Shown here: positions 12,401-20,590 of the stretch, piece after piece
Layout: every line of letters begins with the position of its first letter
How positions within the stretch are numbered: the first letter of the stretch is position 1
Source: Sipunculus nudus
Lineage: Eukaryota > Annelida > Sipuncula > Golfingiida > Sipunculidae
Reading direction: 5' to 3'
NCBI GenBank assembly: GCA_026874595.1
Contig: CM049306.1
Coordinates: 91,894,642 to 91,958,641 of the forward strand
DNA length: 64,000 nucleotides
Program-made: the position numbers and the translations under genes
The notes under the pieces: model-generated
The model's input: only the letters and a program-made list of their open reading frames with translations
The model's database searches: none
What the model was told of the DNA's origin: nothing

Positions 12401-14609
12401 TCGGTCCCCAGGGTGGTCGTAATTGTGGGGTTCCACTGTAACTATATATATATTTGGTGTCAACTTTTGTAATAACTTCAATATACATGTTAACAGAAAA
12501 ACAAAATGAAATCCTATGATATTATTCATCTTTGAACAAGTCTGATATGCATGCTTATTTTTATTCTCATTTGTAAGTTTGAAGAAGAAGATATGATGCA
12601 GTGCCATGAAAATGATCTGAAATGGTAAAAATGCCCAAAAAGTTTATGTTGAAATTGTGATCTTGTGCACATTTATTGGAATATAAGAGTGAAAATTAAT
12701 ATGCATATTGCAAAGTTCTGCTCTCTAGATACAATGTCCTTTCAATTTTAATGAAATATTACTTGCAGGTCCTGAGTGTAGGCAGAATCCTGATGCACGG
12801 CCACTAGACTGGCATGAAGCTATGTATGGTATTGTCGGGGGGTCTGTCGGGGCCCTGATTGGTTTAGTGGTGGGGATCCTTCTGTATAAATTCTGCTGCA
12901 AGAGGTGAGTTCCTTTTTAATATGTTTATCATATGTGCTTTTGATTCCTTTCACATACAGTAGAACCTCACAATAGACCTTACCCAACTCCCGCCACCTG
13001 GTGGTGATGAATGACACTGAGTGTTTGGGTCTATTACACTGACAGATGAAAATTATACTCAGTCATATTTCCATTGATAAATGTGAAAATTCTACCATAT
13101 ATTTATCTATAAACCACCTGTTTTAGCCCCTAGCTTACATTACATTTTATTTGACAAAACTCGCAGTGCTGACTAATAGAACCTGCACACAGCAGACAAT
13201 CCTTGAGTGCAGTTATATGATGCATTATAATGAAAAAGTCTATTCTGGATACAGGCTGGACCTGGGACTAAGCCAGTATAACAGAAGAGCCCGAATACCT
13301 TCAATCTTCTAGTCAGGCTAATGGAGGTCCCTTATACTTCCAAAGATATATGAACCTCACAAAACAGTCAACTAAACTAATACGACTTAAATTTGTTTGT
13401 GATAGAGGATCAAACAAAATATTGGCAAATTATAATTTCAATGGTTGCATGTAATTATTCAAAAGAATTTAGTCATCTGATTGTAACCAAGAAATACCCA
13501 AATTGTCAGGTCACAAAGAGAGGATTTCCTAGATTTTGATTTATGCGGGGATATATGTATATATTATCTAATTTACATTCAGGAACTAGTTTACATTTTG
13601 TTAACTGCTAACCTTTTTTTTATCTACAGGGACAAAAGGGAACTAGTATGTCAGGTATAAGAATAAAACCCAAAGCAATCTCAATAAATGTTAAAATTAC
13701 ATGTTTATTGCCCCCCGCCATCACCAATGGTGCCTTTGGTGGGGAAATAGAAATGGTGAGGGTCTGTCCGTCCTTCACACATTTGTTAACACAATAATTC
13801 GAAAAGAATTTGAGGTACACTCACCAAACTTGCAGCATTGATGCACCTTATCATGGGCTAGGTCAAGTTCAAATATGGATGACCTTGATGCATTTATCAA
13901 GGTCACAGTGGCAATAATGCTTGAAAGATTTTTACACAATAACTTGAAAAAATTTGTGGTACAGTCACCAGACTTGCAGCATTGATGGACCTATTATTAT
14001 GGGGTTGGTCAAGTTCAGACATGGATGACCTTGATGCATTTTTCAAGGTCAGCAGGGATAGAAGCTAAAATGATGTTAAAACAATAACTTGAAAAGAATT
14101 TGTGGTACAGTCACCAAACTTGCAGCATTGATGTATCTCATGAAGGGCTAGGTCAAGTATGAGTATTGATGACCTTTATGCAGTTTTCAAGGTCACAGAG
14201 GTAATCCTGTTGTGTGACATTTGCCCAAATCAAATTTCATACATGTATCAACAACTTTTTTCTAAATATTCCCCCATCAGTCAGGGAACATACTTGATCT
14301 GTTCCACAGATCAACTTTTCCCTTGTTTTATAATTAGTGTTTTTCTAACAGCATTATAATGACATACTGTTCATTTGTAGGAAATCTACAGCAAATGAAG
14401 GGATGCCGCAAGACACACTAGATAACCTCCCTGACCGACCAATGGGAGATTACCGTCTTCATCGAAACCGAAATCTACCAGAGTTCGGTAACATTGACGA
14501 GGATGTACCTTTTCCACCATCACCAAGGCATGGAATTCATGAACAGTGGGGGTATGCTAACAATGGCAGGGGTGTGGAAAATGGTGTTGATGATACAACT
14601 TATTTCTGA
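3426..14609 (+). CDS. VWDE-like single-pass membrane protein, C-terminal part (7 coding exons visible)
   Basis: Coding exons are 3426-3584, 5067-5229, 5783-5973, 9099-9317, 10885-10987, 12769-12904 and 14381-14609. All have AG/GT borders and one continuous frame of 399 residues plus stop; upstream exons lie outside the window. The visible part contains a cysteine-bearing segment (1-94), an EGF-like module at about 95-121 (C-x3-C-x5-C-x4-7-C-x-C-x8-C, split across the exon 2/3 junction), a cysteine-rich ectodomain to about 290, one membrane helix at about 299-318 (GIVGGSVGALIGLVVGILLY), a CCKR stop-transfer cluster and a proline-rich cytoplasmic tail ending TTYF. The cysteine pattern and the order EGF, cysteine-rich region, helix recall von Willebrand factor D and EGF domain-containing proteins. 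The VWD domain itself would be upstream and is not seen, so the family name is a recollection-based inference, whereas the exon model is well supported. A gene of this kind is a cell-surface or secreted adhesion-type protein. A small optional exon lies at 13630-13654. Confidence 0.8.
3605..3763. mobile_element. Short MITE-like element with CAGTAAAACCTC-type ends
   Basis: The left end TACAGTAAAACCTCTATTAT and the right end (reverse complement TACCATGGAACCTGTCTGAA) are imperfect inverted repeats about 160 bp apart, with further 'GGTCT' blocks facing each other inside. TA at both edges and the CAGTRRAACC start match the pogo/Tigger type of terminus seen better at 11194-12438. It has no coding capacity. 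Confidence 0.4.
3764..4395. other. Intron sequence with a weak dispersed repeat
   Basis: No exon is seen. The part near 4200-4280 (TCTTGTTATGGTAAACATAG followed by ACTGTGTTTACTCACACACAGA) resembles the stretch at about 38930-38990, so a low-copy dispersed repeat is likely. The open frame of 79 codons here has no supporting feature. Confidence 0.35.
4396..5033. mobile_element. piggyBac-like MITE flanked by TTAA
   Basis: TTAA at 4396-4399 and 5030-5033 bounds a 630-bp insert. The left end starts CCGATTGCTGTTTG and the right end, read inward on the other strand, starts CCCTTTACTGTTTG (11 of 14 identical). Both ends then share GTCACAAAAC about 30 bases further in. TTAA target duplication with C-rich inverted ends is the piggyBac signature. 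No transposase coding sequence lies inside, so it is non-autonomous. Its right edge is only 33 bp before the splice acceptor of the exon at 5067. Confidence 0.6.
5230..5782. other. VWDE-like gene intron, no other feature seen
   Basis: An AT-rich intron with donor GGTATTAC and acceptor TTTTTTTCCAAAG. No repeat or exon is recognisable. Confidence 0.5.
6340..6560 (+). repeat. Possible tRNA-derived SINE fragment
   Basis: CAGTTCAATCCCTGG near 6389 resembles a RNA polymerase III B box (GGTTCRANYCC) and follows an AGTTAAAGGGTAAAATGCTC stretch where an A box would lie. It is followed by TTTCTCCAGGTCCCCCAGTT and TTCCTCCACCTCC, a C/T-rich block that I recall from SINE bodies of marine invertebrates. 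No poly(A) tail or target duplication could be assigned, so this is tentative. Confidence 0.3.
6806..7661 (+). mobile_element. Non-autonomous Helitron-like element (family B), 3' hairpin deleted
   Basis: It starts A|TCCCCTAAAAAG and ends TATTCTAG|T, matching the Helitron rules 5'-TC, CTRR-3' and insertion between A and T. The interior shares ordered blocks with 60446-61503, including GGTGGCGCCACCTGCAACC at 7091. The sequences just outside join to reproduce the uninterrupted family C unit near 7985-8015 (GAGGAAGGGGAGTAAT then TTGATTATAAAT), an empty-site comparison that supports the borders. The usual 19-nt terminal hairpin is missing: GATACCCGTATTC is found where the complete copy has GATAC, hairpin, CCCGTATTC. 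A (CCG)6 run lies at about 6821-6839. Confidence 0.75.
8255..8860 (+). mobile_element. Helitron-like element (family B), degenerate, 3' end unclear
   Basis: It begins A|TCCGCTAAAAAGGAGTCTCC, close to the left end of the complete copy (A|TCCGCCAAAACAG). The interior has GGTGGCGCCACCTGCAAT at 8353 and further GTGGCRCCACC/GGTGGTGCCATC blocks. No CTAG terminus was found, so the right border is approximate. Confidence 0.5.
9350..10165 (+). repeat. Family A-type dispersed repeat
   Basis: It contains the family A phrases AACAGGGCACAAA, CCTAGAATCTTC and CAGGGAGGTCCATAAAAAATC at 9880-9945, and several 'aggtcac..ggtcac' blocks before that. It ends in CAGCTGAGTGTCATGG, a perfect TGGCCCATGGGCCA palindrome at 10147-10160, then CTTGT, the terminal hairpin design of family A. 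Confidence 0.55.
10166..10884. other. VWDE-like gene intron, no other feature seen
   Basis: AT-rich sequence with no recognisable repeat or exon, ending in the acceptor TTAATTGTTACAG before the exon at 10885. Confidence 0.45.
11933..12082 (+). pseudogene. Broken N-terminus of a Tigger-like transposase (CENP-B-type HTH)
   Basis: ATG at 11933 opens MPLKELSLKDKVALIKAA, which resembles the start of the CENP-B/Tigger helix-turn-helix (LS..EK..II). After about 22 codons the frame changes near 11999, and the next frame reads MAQQFSIGKTQVHEFILKRK, resembling the recognition-helix part of the same domain (..A..F.IGK.QV..IL..K). No DDE catalytic region follows before the element ends at 12438, so this copy cannot encode an active transposase. 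Confidence 0.6.
12217..12235. repeat. (CA)n microsatellite
   Basis: A short run of AC dinucleotides inside the Tigger-like remnant. Confidence 0.9.
13630..13654 (+). other. Possible 25-bp alternative exon that would truncate the VWDE-like tail
   Basis: A strong acceptor (CTAACCTTTTTTTTTATCTACAG, including a branch-like CTAAC) is followed by 25 bases and a donor CAG|GTATAAG. Entering from the exon ending at 12904, it reads RDKRELVCQ in frame. Joining it to the exon at 14381 shifts that exon into a frame with a stop after about five codons, giving the tail RDKRELVCQEIYSK in place of the 76-residue tail. Skipping it (12904 to 14381) keeps the long tail open. It could be a regulated cassette exon or a decoy; only transcripts can tell. 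Confidence 0.35.
13712..14200 (+). repeat. 145-bp tandem repeat, three copies, in the last VWDE-like intron
   Basis: ACAATAAYTTGAAAAGAATT followed by TGTGGTACAGTCACCA recurs at about 13790, 13935 and 14080, and GACCTTGATGCATTTWTCAAGG recurs at the same spacing. The array starts with CCGCCATCACCAATGGTGCC, a C-rich end with a CACCAATGGTG palindrome, followed by GTCTGTCCGTCC. This resembles the general plan of families A-C: an end with a palindrome followed by a tandem core. Confidence 0.7.
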
Positions 14610-15034
14610 TGTCATGATAAAGAAGACTAAAAAATGTTATAATGCAGCATGAGGCTAAGAAGATCCTTAGTCAGAAAAAGAATACACAATTATCTATTGT
14701 GTCATATGGGCTCCTAAACACTGCCAAAGAGTCTGTAAGTTACATGACCTAGGAAAGTCACATGATACTCATTACAAAGGTCACATGACCATAAAGCTCC
14801 CATGATGTCGTCCAGGTCAGTCACATGATCTGTGCATTGGAGAAGCATAATATGAACAAGACAGCTGTGGTGACATCTGTTTGCAGAAAGATGACTGTGA
14901 TGAAACAGAACCTCTACAGTTGCTGAAGCAGAACTTGAAAAATAAGGTGATACTCGAGGAGAGAATGATGTCCTTCATCAGTAAATCTCTGTGTGCCAAA
15001 CATGAAAAAGTGACAATCGCCATGTATTAATAAA
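14610..15034 (+). other. VWDE-like 3' UTR with a candidate polyadenylation signal
   Basis: The sequence after the TGA at 14607-14609 is unique-looking. AATAAA occurs at 15029-15034, about 420 nt past the stop, making it the first plausible poly(A) signal. A further AATAAA at 20439-20444 could serve a longer form, but nothing else supports that. Confidence 0.4.
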
Positions 15035-16150
15035 ACACTAGCAAGCATCGAGTATACTCCATTTACTAGTTCCCCCCTAGGATCACATAGTAACTATCAC
15101 ATAGCCTTGGTTGTTAATTTATCTACCCTAGCTGCACCTGTAGACTGTAGTTATCATGGATGTTGATATTCACTGGTGGTAAGATTCATTACCCTTGGAA
15201 TTTGATTAATGTGAGCACAGTCGCTTGAATCCCTATTTGTGGTTGTGTACTAATGGAGAAATGGATGAGACTGAGCACTATGTATGAGTATATAGTAGTG
15301 CCTACTTCGTACGGAAAAAGCATGTATCAGTATAGAGGGGTAACATGCACTAGTTCTTCCCATTTCCCCCTGAAGTAGGGATTCGAGTGACTGTGATGTG
15401 AGTCCTGTATATTGATGTTCATTCTTGCATGTAATATTGCACCTTTCCTCAGTGATCAAGCATGTGTTGCATATAACCATTTGCAGTTTTCACATAAGAT
15501 GAGCCCAAGCTTTCAGGTGTTTTCAGGTTAAATCTAATACATGTCATAGGCTCAGACATGAAAAAACCTCATCATAAAAGATAAGTTTGCTTTTACTTTG
15601 TTTAATTGAGATATGACTAAATATAACATATCTTAGTCCATGTAATGAACTAGCCCCATTTAATCAAATTCTATGTTATAAGGCCCTGGCAAATATTCTA
15701 TCTCACATCTGTACAATGAGAGTTTCAACATTATAAGCCTCAGACTACACACCACTCAATGCCCTTGTAACCTTTGTCTAAGGTATTATTATTACCCCAT
15801 GCCATCACGTCACTCTTCAAAGTGTTGTTTTAAAAAAAAAGGTAACAAAAGTACCTCGAGTCGGCGAGGCTCCCAGAGGGGTATGCAGAATTGTTGTAGA
15901 AACTCTTAGTGTGTGGATATCAGACTCAATATTTGGGCCTAGTCTTCATTTTAAGAAACAATTTTGATTTTTATGAAAAAATATGGGTGGTAAATCCATA
16001 GAACAATAATTTTTGTGTGGCCTTTTAGGAAGGTTTTAAATGCTTCGTATGTGGCATCAGTTTCCCCCAGTTACCCTTCTGTTTCATACTTAAAAGAGCT
16101 ACTATTTGTAAACATCATGAAAAAGAATTTAAAAGTTCATACTAATTTTT
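15035..16150. other. Intergenic sequence, no gene seen
   Basis: AT-rich, with no supported exon, RNA gene or clear repeat. Short open frames lack splice context or recognisable protein content. Confidence 0.45.
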
Positions 16151-16700
16151 AGCTCAGCTGACTAAAAATCTTCCGAGCTTTAGCGATGGTCCTTTATTCG
16201 TCATCCAGGCGTCCATCCATCAACATGGCATATTTTGAACTGTTAGACTTTCATAGAAAAATTAGGCCTATTACTATTTTTATCCTTATTCCATCATTAA
16301 ATGGTTTCAAGCTACAAGTTTCAAATATTACACAGTGCAGATGCAGTGTATACTTCATTGGCTTGTTATAACTTACTAATCAAATTTAGTTTTATGCTCA
16401 TTTGAAAATGGAAAATTTTAATTTTTACAGCATTTTATTTCAGTTCATAAATTATTAAATGTTTATTATAATTCAGTTCATGATGTTCATTAATCTATAA
16501 TTTACAGGATTTCATAAGTTCCCAGTGGATATATTTACATGCATATTACAGTCACTTAGCTGAAATAGTTAAACTTTTACAAATACATGTATGTGATCAT
16601 GTAGTCCATAAAAGTTCACAGTCATCACAACCAATAGGATTTAATACAAATATTCTCAGAATCAATTTCAGCTGAGCGCTGTGACCAAAAGGTCCCTTGT
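16151..16700 (+). mobile_element. Short dispersed element with family A ends
   Basis: The left end AGCTCAGCTGACTAAAAATC matches that at 21817 and, inverted, at 35550. The right end is CAGCTGAGCGCTGTGACC, AAAA, GGTCCCTTGT, the terminal hairpin plus CTTGT of family A. About 550 bp long with no coding capacity; the interior is unlike the longer copies apart from the first 70 bp (GATGGTCC..GTCATCCAGGCGTCC). Confidence 0.55.
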
Positions 16701-17940
16701 TTACAAATTCCTTTCATTGTTAGTTTCTTGTCAGACGTAATTAATGATATAATTGCCAGAATGCTTAGGACTTGCAGTAAATAAATTAATGATGTCTTCT
16801 TACCAGGCCAGTGAGTTTTCAAATAATGCTCACAAATAATAATGAATAATTTTTTAACAAACCTGTTAATTGACACAAAGTGAACAGTGCCTTCCCGTAA
16901 TGCAATGGCAGATGTATTCTTATGATGCTCTGCAAATGAGCAATACAATAAGTCTTCCTATATTATGAATATTTGATAAAATGCCTTCTGATAATACTCT
17001 GAAATCTCATAATATATAGATTTTCTTTTTTACTAATTCACCTATACATAACTGTTTATTGAACAACAAGAAATCTAGATTTGTACAACTTATAAGCTGA
17101 GGAAACATTGTCACTATTTTTTATGTATTGTATCTGCAGAATGTTTCTTGTTGAATCTCATCAAAATTAAATATGAGGCATTCTTTCACAAGTATTGGGG
17201 ATTGGCTTTTGAAAAAGTTGAGCCTTTTACAGCTTGATGTACATAAACTATTATGTTTTCATCTGATTCAAAAGTTTATTGATTGAGTAAAATTAATTTA
17301 CCTTAACACAATTGCATGATATTTTATTAGAATTGACTGTTTAATATACACATATACATGCAGCATAACCATGACTATATGCTATGGGTTAAATGCAATT
17401 AATAAAACATGACATGGTTTGAGAAAATATAAACATGAAGAGTCATGTTTTTTATATTATGAACATATTTAAATATCTTTCACTTTCAATTACCATCATG
17501 TTATATAGATAATGTATAAATTTAGGATTAATCTGCTAGATATTGCTTATTTGCTCGTGCTTAGTATAATGTATAAGCGTTATGATATTTGTAATATTTC
17601 CATGATTTGCCAAGGGCTTTAACATTACTTCACCTTTTTCACATATTGTAGTTGTATCAACTAGTGAAGTGTCTTTGAGGAAATATTATTTAAATGTATA
17701 TAATTCATAAAAACTCAGTACAGGAAAAATTAAAATTAACTAAAATTAGGGAATTTTTTATTGAACATTTGCACTGTAAGAGGGAGTGACTTGGTTGAAG
17801 CAATTATAGTTATACTCACATAACTCATATGGTCTTTGTCTAGTCAACCAGCAGTTATTCGGTGTCCATATACATACTCTTTATAATAAGAGTACCTGTG
17901 TTTTAATATTAGGTGTTATTGATTTATAAAACTTTGTTAT
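16701..17940. other. Intergenic AT-rich sequence, nothing recognised
   Basis: No gene, RNA or ordered repeat could be supported on either strand. Confidence 0.45.
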
Positions 17941-18610
17941 TAGATCTGTTCGGTTTCAGTGTTATTTTTAGGGTGTTTTAGCATGCCAAGTAGAAATACC
18001 TGTGTTGGTTTTAACCTTTTTATATAGGTTTCTTGTGTTTAAACAAAACTGGAATTTGTTTATTAATTTACCTTTAACTCTAGACCTTCCAATGTTTGTA
18101 CATTGTTATGAAGGTTTATAAACTTATGGTATATTATCTTTTAGTGTTTACAAATTACTATTATATATTATGGGGTTATAAACCTTTAAAGTGGGCCTTC
18201 CAGGGTTTGTACATTGTAGTGAAGGGTTTATAAAGAAACCTATGGCATATTATCTAATACGGTTAACAAACACTATTTTGGGTTTATAAACCTTTGTACA
18301 TTACCTCTGGAATAAGGTCTAATGGTGTTTACTCAGAATCTTGATGGGTTTATATAGGTCTACATGTGTACAAATGAACAAAAGATTTTAAACCTTAATA
18401 TTGCATATTGAGGGTTTATTTTCCTCTGAGATGATGGTATATAAACGTTTAAGTGTGAAAGTACTTACTAATTGATGTGACAGGTTTATAAACATTGTGA
18501 GATATGTATACCATGTAACTTGGTAATACTGCCTGTGTTTACATGCTACAATGGTGCCATTATAATCCTTTGTAATTAGGTCTGTCTATGTTTTGACAAC
18601 CTGATATGAA
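17941..18610. repeat. Degenerate ~60-bp minisatellite with GGTTTATAAACC palindrome
   Basis: Variants of GGGTTTATAAACCTTTG occur near 18112, 18172, 18224, 18284, 18348, 18408 and 18482, spaced 52-74 bp, with diverged copies on either side. Between them lie similar blocks such as TTGTACATTGTWRTGAAGG and GGCATATTATCTAATAC. No open frame survives through the array. Confidence 0.55.
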
Positions 18611-19104
18611 AACCATGTCTGCCAGCCTGTCTAGAGATTTTAATTGTTATAAACAGTACATCTATGGTGCTTCTGTACATAAACAAATCATATTTCTACT
18701 TGCCCAGCAAGAGAGATATGACAACAAGATGTTATCATGATCTCTTGTTAAATGTTGCCTTACATCATATGCTAATTAAAAATAATTTTTTACTGTTAAG
18801 TTATAATGTTCTGTGAATTAATTCGGGAGGAGAACACTGAATAATATTATACCTGACAGAACAAATTCTCCTTACATTTTCTGAATTTGGAGGTTTATCT
18901 TACAGACTTCGAGTACGCATGATCAAACTTAGTAGCTTTGTAGGAGATGAAAGTACATTATAATACAAGCCTTTTGCATTCTTACCATATGATTTTCATA
19001 TTCATTATCATAATCATCATCATTTTCATTATCTTTTTTTAGAAGAAAGGTGCTTGGCTATCACAGTGTGAAATTGTAAATATTATTTGGATAACATTTA
19101 AATA

Positions 19105-19760
19105 GAAATTTACTTAGCATATTGTCAAATAAGGTGACCTGCTGAGGTCAAATTTCATAAAGGTCACATGTTGAGGTAGATTTTCTAAGGAATTTACTAA
19201 GCATATTGTCAAATAAGGTGACCTGCTGAGGTCAAATTTCATAAAGGTCACATGTTGAGGTAGATTTTCTAAGGAATTTACCAAGCATATTGTCAAATAA
19301 GGTGACCTGCTGAGGTCAAATTTCATAAAGGTCACATGTTGAGGTAGATTTTCTAAGGAATTTACCAAGCATATTGTCAAATAAGGTGACCTGCTGAGGT
19401 CAAATTTCATAAAGGTCACATGTTGAGGTAGATTTTCTAAGGAATTTACCAAGCATATTGTCAAATAAGGTGACCTGCTGAGGTCAAAGTTTATAAAGGT
19501 CACATGTTGAGGTAGATCTTGTAAGAAATTTATCAAGCATTTTATCAATTAAATAGGTGACCTGCGGCAAACATAAGGGCACAAGCTTGAGGTAGATTGT
19601 ATATAAAGGTCACATGTGGAGATAGATTTTGTAAGGAATTTACCAAGCATATTGTTATTTAAAAAGTTGACCTGCGGAGGACATTGGTCATAAAGGGCAC
19701 AAGCTTGTTAAAATAATTAAAAGCATATTGTCAAATAGGGTGACCAGAGGTCATAAAGGT
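19105..19760. repeat. 84-bp tandem satellite, five near-identical copies plus decayed ones
   Basis: GCATATTGTCAAATAAGGTG starts at 19117, 19201, 19285, 19369 and 19453, exactly 84 bp apart and almost identical. Decayed units follow to about 19760. Because 84 is a multiple of three, the minus strand holds a 144-codon frame of 28-residue repeats. This is a by-product of the period and there is no promoter or splice context. Each unit contains TGACCTGCTGAGGTCA plus a further AGGTCA. Confidence 0.9.
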
Positions 19761-20590
19761 CACCTGCTCAAGGACATGCTGCCTTGTCATGGACAGTAAA
19801 TGTTAACTGCACTAGCACCTTAGATGACAGCTTAACTAGCTACAAGATGTTATATGGATTTTAATTATTTTCTGTGCTAATATGATTAAAAAGCGCTGTT
19901 ATATACCAAATCAACTGCTTCCTTCAACTGTTTATAAATAACTGTCTTATCTTCAGACATTGGAAGTCCTTCAATAAATTTGTTTATTTCAAGAATTATT
20001 TTATCAAAAAAAGTAATCATGTTTCATCATCCTATTATTTTAATTACTTTTTGTGGGTTGTAGAAAAAGAAATTAATATTTTGGTATCAGATGCTTTCAA
20101 ATGATTTACATGATGGCCACATTTAAAAATCTATTTATACAAAATATATCAGTTTGTATAGATGTATGTATACTGTTGATCCTCTCAAAATTGGATAGGT
20201 GAATGCAAACAGAAGGATATATTGCATAATAATATGTTTATAATTGAAAGTAGCATATGAAGAAAGCATGTGTTGGAGTAGATACATGTTACATGATGTT
20301 GGTCATTGGTGCCGAAGTTACAGTTAAATGCTTGATTATAATTACTGAGATATTAAGATTATTGATATGCTTGTTTTATAAAGATTTATATTATGGCTGG
20401 AGTAGTCACCAGTCAAGTGTTCTGTATATTATTATTTCAATAAATACGTACATTTTTATGTATTAAGCTGTTGTAATATGATTAAAACTATGTGAAGTGT
20501 TGTGCTTGGAAGACTGCATACTCCTGTTTGTAATTTGGAGTTTGTTGTATAAGGTCCTAAAGACCTTTGACAAGTTTTTGAGGCATTTTA
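19761..20590. other. Intergenic sequence, no gene seen
   Basis: AT-rich with no supported feature other than an AATAAA at 20439-20444. Confidence 0.4.

Larger units (their letters stand above)
11194..12438. mobile_element. Tigger/pogo-like DNA transposon remnant with TA target duplication
   Basis: The left end CAGTGGAACCCCGCC and the right end (reverse complement CAGTGGAACCCCACAATTAC) form inverted repeats, flanked by TA at 11192-11193 and 12439-12440. 'GCGACCACCCCACAATT' is tandemly duplicated next to the left end, and GACCA..TTTGCTYGGTCC blocks occur subterminally at both ends. At 1245 bp it is too short for a full transposase and retains only an N-terminal remnant at 11933-12082. TA duplication, CAGT ends and a CENP-B-type helix-turn-helix point to Tc1/mariner superfamily, pogo/Tigger branch. 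It sits in the VWDE-like intron 10988-12768. Confidence 0.75.

Noticed and set aside
19114-19548. A 144-codon minus-strand open frame of 28-residue repeats
   Set aside because: It arises from an 84-bp tandem repeat whose period is divisible by three; no promoter, splice signals or recognisable domain.
19105-19760. Evenly spaced repeats considered as a CRISPR array
   Set aside because: The 84-bp units are contiguous with no unique spacers, there are no cas genes, and the sequence is animal nuclear DNA.
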